From Crateriforma conspicua (lineage in GTDB: Bacteria > Planctomycetota > Planctomycetia > Pirellulales > Pirellulaceae): a stretch of 64,000 bases of DNA. The stretch is from NCBI RefSeq assembly GCF_007752935.1, contig NZ_CP036319.1, forward strand, positions 6,490,501 through 6,554,500, given 5' to 3'. Shown piece by piece: positions 1 to 9,433 of this stretch. The notes beneath the pieces were generated by a model. The model made no database searches and was not told the origin of the DNA. It worked only from the letters and a program-made list of their open reading frames with translations. The first letter of the stretch is position 1. The number at the start of each line of letters is the position of its first letter. The position numbers and the translations under genes are program-made.

Positions 1-1
1 C

Positions 2-1276
2 GAGGAAACTCGTCGACGCTTCCGCACCAAGCTGCTGGAAAACCACTTCGTCTTGGTCGAAGCCTACAAGACGCTGAAGAAGGTCTATCGCGGCCAACTG
101 CCGTTCGATCGCACCGTCCAAGTGTCGGTGACCGATCGCCTGGAGAAAGAACAGATCGTCGGACGGCTGCCCCACAACCTGCGGACACTGCAAACCCTGC
201 TGCAGCGAAACCGCCACGATTGGAAGGTCGCCCTCAGCAAGAGTGCTTCGCAACGGCGTCGTGCCGAAGCTTGGCGTCAACTGGGCCGGCGCCGTCGCCG
301 CGCCGTTCGCTTGGTCGAAGAACTGGGTCTGCGGACCCAACGAATCGAAACCCGCATCGATCTGCTGGACCGATTCTCCCAACGGCTGACCGAGATCGAC
401 GAGCTGATCAAGCAGCAAAAACGCACCAAGCACGGTCGCGAAGTCCGCGAAAGCTTGCTGCACGAACGTCGCCAGATCCTGACCGCTTGCCAAGAAACGC
501 CGACGTCCCTGCGGAATCGCGTCAAGATGCTGCGCCGCGTTTACGGCGATTACCAACAAGCCAAACGTGAACTGAGCGAAGGTAACCTGCGGCTGGTCGT
601 CAGCATCGCCAAGAAGTATCGGAACCGTGGCTTGTCTTTCCTGGACCTGATCCAAGAAGGCAATGCGGGCCTGATGCGTGCGGTCGACAAGTTCGAATAC
701 CGCCGTGGGTTCAAGTTTTGTACGTACGCGACCTGGTGGATTCGCCAAGCGATCACTCGCGCCGTGGCCGACCAAAGCCGAACGATTCGTATCCCCGTGC
801 ACATGGTCGAAACCATGTCTCGCGTGCGAAACGTGGCACGCCAACTGTTGCAAGAACTTGGCCGTGAACCGACGATCGAAGAAACCGCACGCCGCGCCGA
901 CGTCACCGTCGAAGAAGCCCGCCGTGTGCTGACGATGAGCCGGTTCCCGATCAGCTTGGATCGCCCGGTCGGCAACAGCGAAGACAGCCAATTCGGCGAT
1001 CTGTTGCCCGACGGCACCGCGGAAAGCCCGCAAATCGGGGCGACCCAGGAAATGCTGCGTGACCGGATCACCGGCGTGCTGAAATCGCTGTCCTACCGTG
1101 AACGCGAAATCATCAAGCTGCGTTACGGCCTGGGCGACGGATACAGTTACACCCTGGAAGAAGTCGGGCACATCTTCAAAGTGACCCGAGAACGGATCCG
1201 CCAGATCGAAGCAAAAGCGGTTCGCAAGCTGCAACAACCCAGTCGCAGTCAAGAACTGGTGGGCTTCCTGGACTGA
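2..1276 (+). CDS. RNA polymerase sigma-70 factor (RpoD/RpoS-like), 5' end outside window
   Basis: Promoter-recognition subunit of RNA polymerase. The open frame runs to the first base of the window without a start, so the true N-terminus lies upstream; an apparent TTG start at 53 is internal. The first ~180 residues visible are basic and probably helical, with an Arg-rich stretch, and resemble the non-conserved region of a primary sigma. Region 2 follows ([45 protein letters not shown]), then region 3 (IRIPVHM) and region 4 ([16 protein letters not shown] with a C-terminal helix-turn-helix [13 protein letters not shown]). This is the full layout of a group 1 or 2 sigma, not an ECF sigma. A strong terminator follows directly. 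Whether it is the housekeeping RpoD or a paralogue cannot be decided without the N-terminus. Confidence 0.93.
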   Translation, partial: EETRRRFRTKLLENHFVLVEAYKTLKKVYRGQLPFDRTVQVSVTDRLEKEQIVGRLPHNLRTLQTLLQRNRHDWKVALSKSASQRRRAEAWRQLGRRRRRAVRLVEELGLRTQRIETRIDLLDRFSQRLTEIDELIKQQKRTKHGREVRESLLHERRQILTACQETPTSLRNRVKMLRRVYGDYQQAKRELSEGNLRLVVSIAKKYRNRGLSFLDLIQEGNAGLMRAVDKFEYRRGFKFCTYATWWIRQAITRAVADQSRTIRIPVHMVETMSRVRNVARQLLQELGREPTIEETARRADVTVEEARRVLTMSRFPISLDRPVGNSEDSQFGDLLPDGTAESPQIGATQEMLRDRITGVLKSLSYREREIIKLRYGLGDGYSYTLEEVGHIFKVTRERIRQIEAKAVRKLQQPSRSQELVGFLD

Positions 1277-1312
1277 TCCCGACGGTCCCACCTGCGTGCA
1301 TGAATCCAAAAC

Positions 1313-1357
1313 AAAACGCGGCGTCCCGAAATCGGTTCGCCGCGTTTTTTCGTTTTT
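1313..1357. terminator. Rho-independent terminator between the sigma gene and lipA
   Basis: AACGCGGCG pairs with CGCCGCGTT around a 14-base loop. A T run follows on the + strand and a TTTTGTTTT run on the - strand, so it can serve both convergent genes. Confidence 0.85.
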
Positions 1358-1411
1358 TAGTAGCCACCGCATCGACCGCCGGCAGAGCTCTGTCGCCCCA
1401 CCACGGCAACA

Positions 1412-2335
1412 CTAGTTCAGATCGGTTTCCGCCATGTCGCGCGCGTGATAGCTGCTGCGGACAAACGGTCCACTGGCGACCTTCGCGAACCCCATCGCCT
1501 TGGCCAAATCAGCCAGCTCGTCAAATTCCTCCGGCGGAACATAGCGAACGACGGGCAGGTACTTTTCACCCGGCTGCAGATACTGGCCCAGGGTCAAGAA
1601 ATCGACGCCGTATTCCCGAAGATCCGCCAACGCATCCAACAGTTCGCCACGTTCTTCGCCCAGCCCCAGCATCAAACCGCTTTTGGTTTTGACATCGGGG
1701 TTGTACCGCTTCACCTGGCGCATCATTTCCAGCGTCCAGCGATAGTCGCTTTTGGGCCCGCGAACCCGCCGGTACAAGCGTGGCACGGTTTCCATGTTGT
1801 GATTGAACACGGTCGGGAACGCATCGATGACGGTTTTCAATGCCGGTTTGCAGTGGACAAAATCAGGGGTCAGCACCTCGGTCGTCGCTCCCGTTCGCTC
1901 CCGCACCGCAATGACGCAATCATGAAAATGGCGGGCACCACCGTCGGGCAAATCGTCACGCGTGACGCTGGTGATGACGACATGTTTCAGCCCAAGACGC
2001 GCCGCCGCTTCGGCGACCCGCTGGGGCTCATCCGCCTCGGGCAACTGCGGAGGCCGTCCGCGATTGACCGCACAAAACCCACAGGGCCGGGTGCACACAT
2101 TGCCCAGGATCATGAATGTCGCCGTTTGCTGGCTGTAGCATTCCATGCGGTTGGGACACTTCGCGTTTTCGCAAACCGTCTCCAAATTCAATTCATCCAC
2201 CAGCGAATCGGTCAAATGATTGCTGTTGGCACGTGGAATGGGTCGCTTCAGCCACTTCGGCAGCCTGCCCGATCCGCTGGTCAAGGTTCCGGCGGGCATC
2301 TCGGGTTCGGCAACCACGGGAAGACGAAAGGCCAT
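1412..2335 (-). CDS. lipA: Lipoyl synthase
   Basis: Radical SAM enzyme that inserts two sulfur atoms into protein-bound octanoyl chains to make the lipoyl cofactor. Both iron-sulfur cluster motifs are present: the auxiliary cluster CENAKCPNRMEC (C55, C60, C66) and the radical SAM triad CTRPCGFC (C81, C85, C88). The C-terminal RSSYHA motif, which supplies the serine ligand of the auxiliary cluster, is also present. The 307-residue length is normal for LipA. It is convergent with the sigma gene. Its substrate-generating partner is probably the transferase at 28247-29029, and GcvH at 24790-25182 is a likely client. Confidence 0.97.
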   Translation of the reverse strand: MAFRLPVVAEPEMPAGTLTSGSGRLPKWLKRPIPRANSNHLTDSLVDELNLETVCENAKCPNRMECYSQQTATFMILGNVCTRPCGFCAVNRGRPPQLPEADEPQRVAEAAARLGLKHVVITSVTRDDLPDGGARHFHDCVIAVRERTGATTEVLTPDFVHCKPALKTVIDAFPTVFNHNMETVPRLYRRVRGPKSDYRWTLEMMRQVKRYNPDVKTKSGLMLGLGEERGELLDALADLREYGVDFLTLGQYLQPGEKYLPVVRYVPPEEFDELADLAKAMGFAKVASGPFVRSSYHARDMAETDLN

Positions 2336-2446
2336 GTCAGTCCTGGTTCAAGGTCAAACGGTTCAAAGGTGACTTCATTGTAGTGGCCGCACAAAATTCG
2401 ACTATCCACAGATCCCGGCACGCTACGTCGAATTCGCCGGGCACAT

Positions 2447-2452
2447 TACAAT
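2447..2452 (+). promoter_or_regulatory. Possible -10 element (TACAAT) for smpB, leaderless
   Basis: TACAAT lies 6 bases before the smpB ATG, which would put the transcript start at or beside the start codon. No Shine-Dalgarno sequence is visible. The matching -35 is poor, so this is tentative. Confidence 0.3.
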
Positions 2453-2458
2453 CGCCGC

Positions 2459-2959
2459 ATGCCCAAGAAGAACAAAAAGCAGACAAAGGCCGGAAAAAAG
2501 GCCGCTCCGCAGGTGACGATGGTCGCGGAGAATCGCAAAGCCCGGCACAAGTACGAAATCCTGGACCAGGTCGAATGCGGCATGATGTTGATCGGCAGCG
2601 AAGTCAAATCGATGCGTGAAGGCAAGCTTTCGCTGGACGAGGCTTACATCCGCACCAAAGACAACGAACTGTGGCTGATCGGCGCTGACATCGCCCATTA
2701 CAACAACGCGGGAATGTGGAATCACGACCCGCGACGGCCGCGCAAGCTACTGGTCCACGGTCGTGAATTCGACAAGTTTGCCGGGCGTGCCCATGAAAGA
2801 GGGCTGACGCTGATCCCGCTGCGGGTGTATTTCAACGCCCGTGGAATCGCCAAATGTGTGATGGGATTGGTCAAAGGCAAGAAGTTGCACGACAAACGCG
2901 AAGCGATCAAGAAACGCGAATCCGACCGTGGCCTGCAGCGGGCAATGCGACGCCGCTGA
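2459..2959 (+). CDS. smpB: SsrA-binding protein SmpB
   Basis: Binds tmRNA and delivers it to stalled ribosomes for trans-translation. The family core is visible: ARHKYEILDQVECGMMLIGSEVKSMR, the DEAYIR segment and the C-terminal KREAIKKRESDRGLQRAMRRR tail type. The protein has 166 residues with a Lys-rich N-terminal leader, slightly longer than usual. The ATG is the only in-frame start before the conserved core. It is divergent from lipA with ~120 bases between. No ssrA (tmRNA) gene was recognised nearby. Confidence 0.96.
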   Translation: MPKKNKKQTKAGKKAAPQVTMVAENRKARHKYEILDQVECGMMLIGSEVKSMREGKLSLDEAYIRTKDNELWLIGADIAHYNNAGMWNHDPRRPRKLLVHGREFDKFAGRAHERGLTLIPLRVYFNARGIAKCVMGLVKGKKLHDKREAIKKRESDRGLQRAMRRR

Positions 2960-3035
2960 TTTACAAGTGCCCGACGAAAGGAATTTCCCATGGTAGCGGT
3001 GAACCAAACCACGCCGTGAAGCTTATGTGCCGACT

Positions 3036-3710
3036 ATGTTGCTAGAAATACGTGAACTGACCAAGACGTTCGACCAACCGGGTGGCGGACGTTTGACGGT
3101 GTTGGATGTCCCCGAGTTCTTGATTGACGATGGCCAACAAATGGCGTTGATCGGGACCAGTGGTGGCGGCAAAACGACGCTGCTGCATTTAATCGCCGGC
3201 TTGTTGGCACCGGACGCCGGATCAATCCGATTGGCCGGGACCGAATTGACCCGACTCAGCGAACAAGGCCGTGATCGTTTCCGCGCCGCGACCGTCGGCT
3301 ATGTGTTTCAGACGTTCAACTTGCTGCCCGCGTTCACGGCACTGGAAAACGTGCGGCTGGGAATGACCTTTGGCCCCAATCGCGTCGACCCCAGACGCGC
3401 GATGGACCTGTTGGACAAAGTCGGCTTGGCCGATCGTGCGGGCTATCGTCCCGGCCAGTTGTCCGTCGGCCAGCAGCAGCGTGTTGCGATTGCCCGCGCT
3501 CTGGCAGGCCGACCCAAGATCCTGCTTGCCGATGAACCCACGGCCAACGTCGACCCGTCCAGCGCCCAAACCGTTTTGGATTTGATTCGCGGGTCATGTC
3601 GTGACGAAGGCATCGCCCTGTTGATGGTGACCCACAGCATGGAAATTGCCGCGATGACGGACACGACCGTTCGATTGGAAGACATCAACCGCGCGCTGAC
3701 CGGCGTTTGA
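3036..3710 (+). CDS. ABC transporter ATP-binding protein (MacB/LolD type)
   Basis: ATPase of a type VII-like exporter or lipoprotein-release system acting with the permease gene that follows 96 bases downstream. Walker A is GTSGGGKTT, the signature LSVGQQQRVAIARAL, and Walker B ILLADEP followed by TANVD, all intact, plus the Q-loop FQTFNLLPAF typical of the MacB/LolD family. About 224 residues, the normal size for a stand-alone ATPase. A GTG at 3027 would add three residues; the ATG at 3036 gives the usual family N-terminus MLLEIRELTKTF. The substrate cannot be read from the sequence. Confidence 0.92.
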   Translation: MLLEIRELTKTFDQPGGGRLTVLDVPEFLIDDGQQMALIGTSGGGKTTLLHLIAGLLAPDAGSIRLAGTELTRLSEQGRDRFRAATVGYVFQTFNLLPAFTALENVRLGMTFGPNRVDPRRAMDLLDKVGLADRAGYRPGQLSVGQQQRVAIARALAGRPKILLADEPTANVDPSSAQTVLDLIRGSCRDEGIALLMVTHSMEIAAMTDTTVRLEDINRALTGV

Positions 3711-3806
3711 CCGTCGCCAGACGCCGCGTCCCCAATCGTTCCAAACGGCCGGCTGATTTGTCGGACCGCCCTGCCCGCCCACTTTCCATTTTTTCGCAAT
3801 GCCGTC

Positions 3807-5321
3807 ATGTCGCTGATTCGAATCGCCTGGCGAAACTTTCGTTTCCGAACGCTGTCCAGTCTGCTGACCACGCTGTCATTGGCGTTGGGGGTCGGCTTGG
3901 TGGTATTGGTATTGTCGATCTACGGAATCATCAGCGAAGCATTCGTACGCAACGCTTCGGTCGGGCCCAACTTGGTCGTGGGCGCCGCGGGCAGCGGGTT
4001 GCAGTTGACGCTGAACAGCATTTTCTATCTCAGCCAACCAATCGAAAACCTGGACTACACCGACTACATGGACTTCATGTCCCAGGCGCAAAGGGCCGAT
4101 CAGGTGGAACAGTTCGGTGGCGACCCGAGTTTGGCCGAAGACGACGGAAAGTACTATGACTTCCTGGCCGGTGGTTATGCAATTCCACTTGCGTTGGGTG
4201 ACTACTACGGCACGTTTCGTTTGGTCGGCACGACACCGGACTTCTTCGAAAAGCTTCGCTTCGGCCCGATGGTGGATCAAGAGTTCACGTTTCGCGATGG
4301 GCGTGCCTTCGTCACCGAAAGCGAAGAACACGGATACTTCGAAGCCGTCTTGGGATCCCGTGTCGCGGCTGAGATGGGCATCAATGTCGGCGATGTCATC
4401 TATCCCACGCACGGCGACCCCGAAGGCAAGCAACACGACGAAGCATTCACCGTCGTCGGCGTGATGAACCCTACCGGCACACCAAATGACCGTGCCGCGT
4501 TCATCAACCTGGAAGGTTTCTATCTGATGAAGGGGCACGCCAAGCCCGTCGACAGCGCGACGGTGTTTGAATACACCCTGGGCGAATCCGTCAAACAGAC
4601 GATTGCATCGGAGTTCGATGGCGACCTGGACGACGCGTTCGTGGAAACCATGACCGATCAACTGAACAGTGCCGTGCCGGTCGCCGCCCAAACAGCGAAG
4701 GATGCGGTCGCCGCGGCGGAATTGAAACAACAACAAGCTCAGCAGTCTGCCGAAGTCACACCGCTGTCGATCCCCGAACGCGAAATCACGGCGATCTTGA
4801 TTCGCAACGGTAATCTCATGTTCGCACCGATGATGCAGAACATGATCAAGGAAACGAAGACTCGCCAGGCGGTCGCACCGATCGGGGAAATCAACAAACT
4901 AATGGGCGCGATCGTCGGACCATTGCTGACCGCGCTGATGGCCATCACATTGCTGACCTGCATTGTCGCCGCCGTGGGCATTTTGGTGGCGATCTACAAC
5001 AGCATGAATGATCGGCGCAAAGACATCGCGATCATGCGAGCTTTGGGGGCAAGGCGAGGAACCGTAACGACGATCATCTTGATGGAAAGCCTGATCATCG
5101 CACTGATTGGCGGCATCGTCGGATGGGTTTCGGCACACGCGGCGATCTTCTTCGCCAGCGGTTACATCGAATCCCAGACCGGTATCCAAGTCGGCTTTCT
5201 TTCCACCAGTAAGATGGAAATCGCCGTTCTGCCGTTGGTTCTAATCTTGGCATTGTTGGCCGGTCTGTTGCCCGCTTGGTCGGCTTACCGGACGGACGTG
5301 GGCAGCAACCTTTCCGCGTAA
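3807..5321 (+). CDS. ABC transporter permease, FtsX/MacB family
   Basis: Membrane partner of the preceding ATPase. It has the FtsX-type topology: one transmembrane segment near residues 12-40, a large extracytoplasmic domain (~45-350) of MacB periplasmic-core type, then three C-terminal transmembrane helices. The signature coupling loop RRKDIAIMRALGARRGT lies between the second and third helices. 504 residues is longer than LolC but fits planctomycete FtsX-like permeases; part of the extra length is a Gln/Ala-rich helical stretch near residues 295-320. No outer-membrane or membrane-fusion partner is encoded beside it, so lipoprotein or lipid release is as likely as drug export. Confidence 0.88.
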   Translation: MSLIRIAWRNFRFRTLSSLLTTLSLALGVGLVVLVLSIYGIISEAFVRNASVGPNLVVGAAGSGLQLTLNSIFYLSQPIENLDYTDYMDFMSQAQRADQVEQFGGDPSLAEDDGKYYDFLAGGYAIPLALGDYYGTFRLVGTTPDFFEKLRFGPMVDQEFTFRDGRAFVTESEEHGYFEAVLGSRVAAEMGINVGDVIYPTHGDPEGKQHDEAFTVVGVMNPTGTPNDRAAFINLEGFYLMKGHAKPVDSATVFEYTLGESVKQTIASEFDGDLDDAFVETMTDQLNSAVPVAAQTAKDAVAAAELKQQQAQQSAEVTPLSIPEREITAILIRNGNLMFAPMMQNMIKETKTRQAVAPIGEINKLMGAIVGPLLTALMAITLLTCIVAAVGILVAIYNSMNDRRKDIAIMRALGARRGTVTTIILMESLIIALIGGIVGWVSAHAAIFFASGYIESQTGIQVGFLSTSKMEIAVLPLVLILALLAGLLPAWSAYRTDVGSNLSA

Positions 5322-5457
5322 ACGGCGCGGTCGGACCAGATCATCACGCGTCGGAACCGTCACACGCATCCACCGCGACGTGACGGGGGAAACTAGAATT
5401 GTCGTTTCGATAATCCTGCCTTCCCGCCCCTCCCTCCATCGCGACTGGTCCACTGTC

Positions 5458-6945
5458 ATGCTGATCCATCGATCCGTTTTATCTTTGATCGTGTTGATCG
5501 CCGCAGGGGCTTCCTGCCCTGCCCCTTTGCCGGCTGCCGATCGCCCCAACGTGCTGTTTATCATTTCCGATGACTTGAACACACGCATCGGGTGCTACGG
5601 CGATCCACAAGTCCAAACACCGAATCTAGACGCATTGGCGCAGCGTGGTGTCCGGTTCGAACACGCCTATTGCCAATACCCATTGTGTGGTCCCAGTCGC
5701 AATTCAATGCTGACCGGGCTGTATCCCAACCAAACCGGCATCCTGGTCAACGCCGCCATCTTTCGTCAAAGCATTCCTGAACAAGTCAGTTTGCCGCAAG
5801 CGTTCCGACGTGCCGGATACTTCGCGGCACGAATCGGCAAGCTTTATCACTATCACGTCCCCCGCAGCATGGGCACCAACGGGAACGACGATCCCGCATC
5901 CTGGGAAATGGAAATCAATCCGGCCGGATGCGATCGATTGATTGAACAACCCGACATCTTTTCGCTACGTGAAGGCAGCTTTGGCGGCACGCTTTCCTGG
6001 TACGCATCACCTCGCAGCGACGAACAGCACACCGATGGAATGATGGCGGACGAAGCTTGCTGGGTTCTGGAACGCTGTGCCCAGCGTGACGACCGCCCAT
6101 TCTTTTTGGCCGTCGGCATGTATCGCCCCCACACCCCGTACGTTGCGCCAAAAAAGTACTTCGATCTTTACGACGTCGAACAAATGCCGGTCGTGCAAAA
6201 CATCCAAGAAGACATCCAGGACGTCCCCGAAGCGGCGCTACTGAGCCAGAAAAAGGAACAGGACAAACTGACCGATTCCCTGCGGCGTGAATGCATCCAA
6301 GCCTATTATGCCAGCACCAGTTTTATGGATGCCCAGGTCGGCAAAATCCTGGCCAAGCTGGATGAGCTGGGGCTGGCCGATGACACCATCGTGGTTTTCA
6401 CCAGTGACCACGGCTATCACTTGGGCGAAAAGAACCTGTGGCAAAAGATGAGCCTGTTTGAACAAAGCGCCCGAGTCCCGTTGATCATTGCCGCCCCCGG
6501 TCGAAAGTCCGCCGTCGCCAGCGAAGCTCCGGTGGGCTTGGTGGATTTGTACCCGACACTAACCGAACTGTGCGGCGTGCCCACACCGTCGCCGATCACC
6601 GGCCAATCCCTGGTACCGATGTTGGACGATCCGACCGAACCGGGGCGAGGATGGTCGATCACCCAAGTGCGGCGGACACAAAAGAAACAGACCTACATGG
6701 GATACAGTCTGCGGACGCCCCGATTTCGGTACACCCGCTGGGACGACGCGAAACGTGGGGTCGAACTTTATGACCACGCCGCCGATCCGCTGGAACACAC
6801 CAATCTGGCCGCCCAACCGGAATTCGCAAGTGTTTGTCTGGAACTGGAAAACACCCTAACGGATGCGATCTCCGTCGCATCACCCGACGGCGACACCCCA
6901 AAGATCAAGCATCCGCAATACCTGCCGATCTTGATCGACCCATAA
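5458..6945 (+). CDS. Secreted sulfatase, iduronate-2-sulfatase-like
   Basis: Arylsulfatase-family hydrolase that removes sulfate esters, probably from marine polysaccharides. The start at 5458 gives a clear signal peptide (MLIHRSVLSLIVLIAAGAS). Metal-binding DD occurs in IISDDLNTRIGCYG. The formylglycine motif is C77-G-P-S-R, followed by SMLTGLYP, and the second metal site is FTSDHGYHLGE. The N-terminal pattern DDLN...GCYG, AYCQYPLCGPSR is that of the iduronate-2-sulfatase branch. 495 residues is normal. An in-frame upstream start at 5380 would spoil the signal peptide. It is convergent with the hydroxypyruvate-isomerase-like gene. Activity needs a formylglycine-generating enzyme that is not in this window. 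Confidence 0.93.
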   Translation: MLIHRSVLSLIVLIAAGASCPAPLPAADRPNVLFIISDDLNTRIGCYGDPQVQTPNLDALAQRGVRFEHAYCQYPLCGPSRNSMLTGLYPNQTGILVNAAIFRQSIPEQVSLPQAFRRAGYFAARIGKLYHYHVPRSMGTNGNDDPASWEMEINPAGCDRLIEQPDIFSLREGSFGGTLSWYASPRSDEQHTDGMMADEACWVLERCAQRDDRPFFLAVGMYRPHTPYVAPKKYFDLYDVEQMPVVQNIQEDIQDVPEAALLSQKKEQDKLTDSLRRECIQAYYASTSFMDAQVGKILAKLDELGLADDTIVVFTSDHGYHLGEKNLWQKMSLFEQSARVPLIIAAPGRKSAVASEAPVGLVDLYPTLTELCGVPTPSPITGQSLVPMLDDPTEPGRGWSITQVRRTQKKQTYMGYSLRTPRFRYTRWDDAKRGVELYDHAADPLEHTNLAAQPEFASVCLELENTLTDAISVASPDGDTPKIKHPQYLPILIDP

Positions 6946-6971
6946 GTTGGCGGACGTTGATGCGGTACCGT

Positions 6972-7880
6972 TCAAGCGGGATCGACGCTGCGATATGCGT
7001 CGATTACCGCTTGTTCGCCCGCCACACCTGGCTTGGAATTACCGTGTTCCATCCCCACGATCCCGTCGTATCCCGCGTCGGCTAGGTGCTGGAAAACGTT
7101 TCCATAATGGATCTCTCCCGTTCCGGGTTCTTTGCGTCCCGGATTATCACCGCATTGAAAATAGCCGATTTCATCCCAACAACGATCGATGTTGGGAATC
7201 AGGTTTCCTTCGGTGATCTGCTGGTGGTAGATATCAAACAAGATTTTGCAGGACGGACGCCCCACCGCTTTGCAGATTTGATAGGCATGTGGTGATTCGC
7301 TCAGAAACATACCGGGATGATTCTTTTTGCTATTCAGCGGTTCCAAAACCATCACCAGACCATGTGGCTCAACGACATCACAGCATCGCTTCAGCAGATC
7401 AATCGCATTGGCCGTCTGATAGTCGCGGGGCAGCTTCGGATCGGACAAACCGCAAACCACCGTCATGTGGGTCGCGTTCACGCGTTTTGCAACCGGAACC
7501 ACGTCGCGTAACGCCTGGACGATGATGTCACGTTCCTTCGCGTTGTCGCCGGCAAAACTGACCGCCTTCTTGATTCCGCGGAGCGCGGAAATCACTCCCA
7601 TTTTCATATCCAACTGCTGCATCGCCGCGGCGACTCGCTCTTGATCCGCCACACTTCGGTCGCGCATCAAGTTGTCTTCCCAAGCGGTAAAGCCTTGGTC
7701 GGCGGCGAATTTCAATTGGTCCACCAGATCGTCACCTGCGGAACTTGCGAACATTCCGAAGTGGGGCGCAAAAGCCATCCGAAAACGCGTGACAGATTCT
7801 GAAGCGTGGACCGATGGCGTCGTAGCCACAACACCCGCTGATGCCGCAGCGGCGACCTGTAAAAACTCTCGTCGTTTCAT
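6972..7880 (-). CDS. Hydroxypyruvate isomerase-like TIM-barrel protein with Tat signal
   Basis: Xylose-isomerase-like (AP endonuclease 2 fold) protein. The N-terminus MKRREFLQVAAAASAGVVA carries an RR-motif Tat signal, so it acts outside the cytoplasm. The core shows AFAPHFGMF, the LEPLN strand end, FDIYHQQITEGNLI and GEIHYGNVF, all typical of Hyi-family barrels, including metal-binding Glu, Asp and His residues. Start chosen at the RREFL methionine, 7 bases after the stop of the oxidoreductase gene upstream on the same strand, so the two form an operon. Exported proteins of this family in planctomycetes are probably carbohydrate isomerases or epimerases; the substrate is unknown. Confidence 0.87.
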   Translation of the reverse strand: MKRREFLQVAAAASAGVVATTPSVHASESVTRFRMAFAPHFGMFASSAGDDLVDQLKFAADQGFTAWEDNLMRDRSVADQERVAAAMQQLDMKMGVISALRGIKKAVSFAGDNAKERDIIVQALRDVVPVAKRVNATHMTVVCGLSDPKLPRDYQTANAIDLLKRCCDVVEPHGLVMVLEPLNSKKNHPGMFLSESPHAYQICKAVGRPSCKILFDIYHQQITEGNLIPNIDRCWDEIGYFQCGDNPGRKEPGTGEIHYGNVFQHLADAGYDGIVGMEHGNSKPGVAGEQAVIDAYRSVDPA

Positions 7881-7887
7881 CGCTAGA

Positions 7888-9273
7888 TCACAGTACTTTG
7901 GTGACACCGGGGGTGGGAATACGATAGGAACCGTCGGCAAGCGGTTGCACCGGAGCCGGCGACTTCCAGTCGACCGAATCGGTGGTGGTCACCTTTTGGC
8001 TGGCAAACGCTTCATCCCAGCCGATTTCTTTTCCGCTGTAGGTCGCGAATCGGCCCAGGATTGCGGTCATTGTGCTGGTTGCACCATAGTCGACCTCGTC
8101 GTAATCCTTTTCACCATGGATGGCATCAATCAAATCATGCCATTCGACCAGATAGGGACTCATGTAGTCGTCGCCACGCCGTCGCGGTGACTGCCAAATG
8201 ACCGTTCCGTCGGGCGCCGTCAGGCTGCAACGCGAGGTGCCCAGCTCCGCTGTTCCCTCGCTGCCTTCGATGATCTCACCGACCTGCCGCATGCATCCCA
8301 ATTGCTGGCGACAGTAACTGTGCATCGGAACGCCGTCTTCGTAGAAATACAACACGGCATGATGATCAAAGATGTTTCCGAAACGCTTGTCGGTGCGGAC
8401 CTGACGTCCGCCCATGCCTTGGGCTCTGACCGGCAAGCCGCCTTTGACCCAATTGCAAATATCCAAGTTGTGGATGTGCTGTTCGCAAATATGATCGCCG
8501 CTTAGCCAATCGAAGAAGTACCAGTTTCGAACCTGATATTCCAATTCCGTCATCTGGTCTCGTGGAATCGCATTCTTGGCCGGCGGCCCTCCATTCCAGA
8601 AGCAACGCATGGCGACGATACGTCCGATTTGACCGTCGTGAATCCGTTGAATCGCTTCCTGGTAGGTCGCTTGATGGTGCCGTTGCAGACCGACGCCGAC
8701 CTTCAGCTTCTTTTCCTTTGCCTTGTCACCGGACGCCAGGACGCGGCGCACCCCGTGCGGATCGGTGGCCAACGGTTTTTCCATAAAGACATGCTTGCCG
8801 GCATCCACAGCCGCTTCGAAATGCAGCGGGCGATACCCGGGAGGCCCGGTCAAGATGACCAGATCAACATCACTGTCCATCATGCGTTGATATGCATCCA
8901 AACCGACAAACCGTTGTTCGCCCGGGACTCGCATCGCACCGCCGAAACCTTCGCCCTTTTCGACTTTTGATTTGCCCGCCTTGCCGCTCGACAACGACAT
9001 CATGCTGGAATAAAGACGATCTTCGAACGCGTCAGCCATCGCGGTCAACGTGACGTTTTTTCCCGTGGTCATGGCGTGGGCCGCCGCCCCGCTGCCGCGG
9101 CCGCCACATCCGATCAAACCCACTTTGATTTCATCCGATCCCGCCGCAAACGCCTTCGCCTGAATCGCGGCCGGAACGGTGGCCGCTCCGGCTGCGAGTG
9201 TTTTCTTCAAGCACGTGCGGCGATCCAGTTTTGCGTTTGACCCAAGCTGGTCCTCGTTCGGTCGCTGATTCAT
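7888..9273 (-). CDS. Gfo/Idh/MocA family oxidoreductase with Tat signal
   Basis: NAD(P)-dependent sugar-type oxidoreductase or glycosidase. N-terminal Tat signal with DRRTCLKKTLAAGAA, cleavage near AFAAG. The Rossmann motif VGLIGCGGRGSG and the family motif HVFMEKPLATD are clear, followed by the alpha/beta C-terminal domain with HIHNLDICNWV and a conserved DHHAVLYFYEDG segment. 461 residues matches the exported planctomycete subfamily. First gene of a two-gene operon with the TIM-barrel gene. Exported members keep tightly bound NAD in known Tat-dependent relatives such as glucose-fructose oxidoreductase; the role here is inferred. Confidence 0.92.
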   Translation of the reverse strand: MNQRPNEDQLGSNAKLDRRTCLKKTLAAGAATVPAAIQAKAFAAGSDEIKVGLIGCGGRGSGAAAHAMTTGKNVTLTAMADAFEDRLYSSMMSLSSGKAGKSKVEKGEGFGGAMRVPGEQRFVGLDAYQRMMDSDVDLVILTGPPGYRPLHFEAAVDAGKHVFMEKPLATDPHGVRRVLASGDKAKEKKLKVGVGLQRHHQATYQEAIQRIHDGQIGRIVAMRCFWNGGPPAKNAIPRDQMTELEYQVRNWYFFDWLSGDHICEQHIHNLDICNWVKGGLPVRAQGMGGRQVRTDKRFGNIFDHHAVLYFYEDGVPMHSYCRQQLGCMRQVGEIIEGSEGTAELGTSRCSLTAPDGTVIWQSPRRRGDDYMSPYLVEWHDLIDAIHGEKDYDEVDYGATSTMTAILGRFATYSGKEIGWDEAFASQKVTTTDSVDWKSPAPVQPLADGSYRIPTPGVTKVL

Positions 9274-9433
9274 GGTCGGGTCTACTCACGCCTGTGGAAA
9301 CAAAGTGGGGGGCCTCCGATTGTAGGAGCAGCGGACGTCGCCGTGGGGATTTCCACACTGGACCCAGAAGAAACGGACAGCCGACACCGCATGCGCGTCA
9401 GCCGCGGCAGAGACCGTTGGTCACGTGCCAGGC

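Noticed and set aside
1445-2383. Open frame antisense to lipA
   Set aside because: Shadow of lipA, whose cluster motifs are intact.
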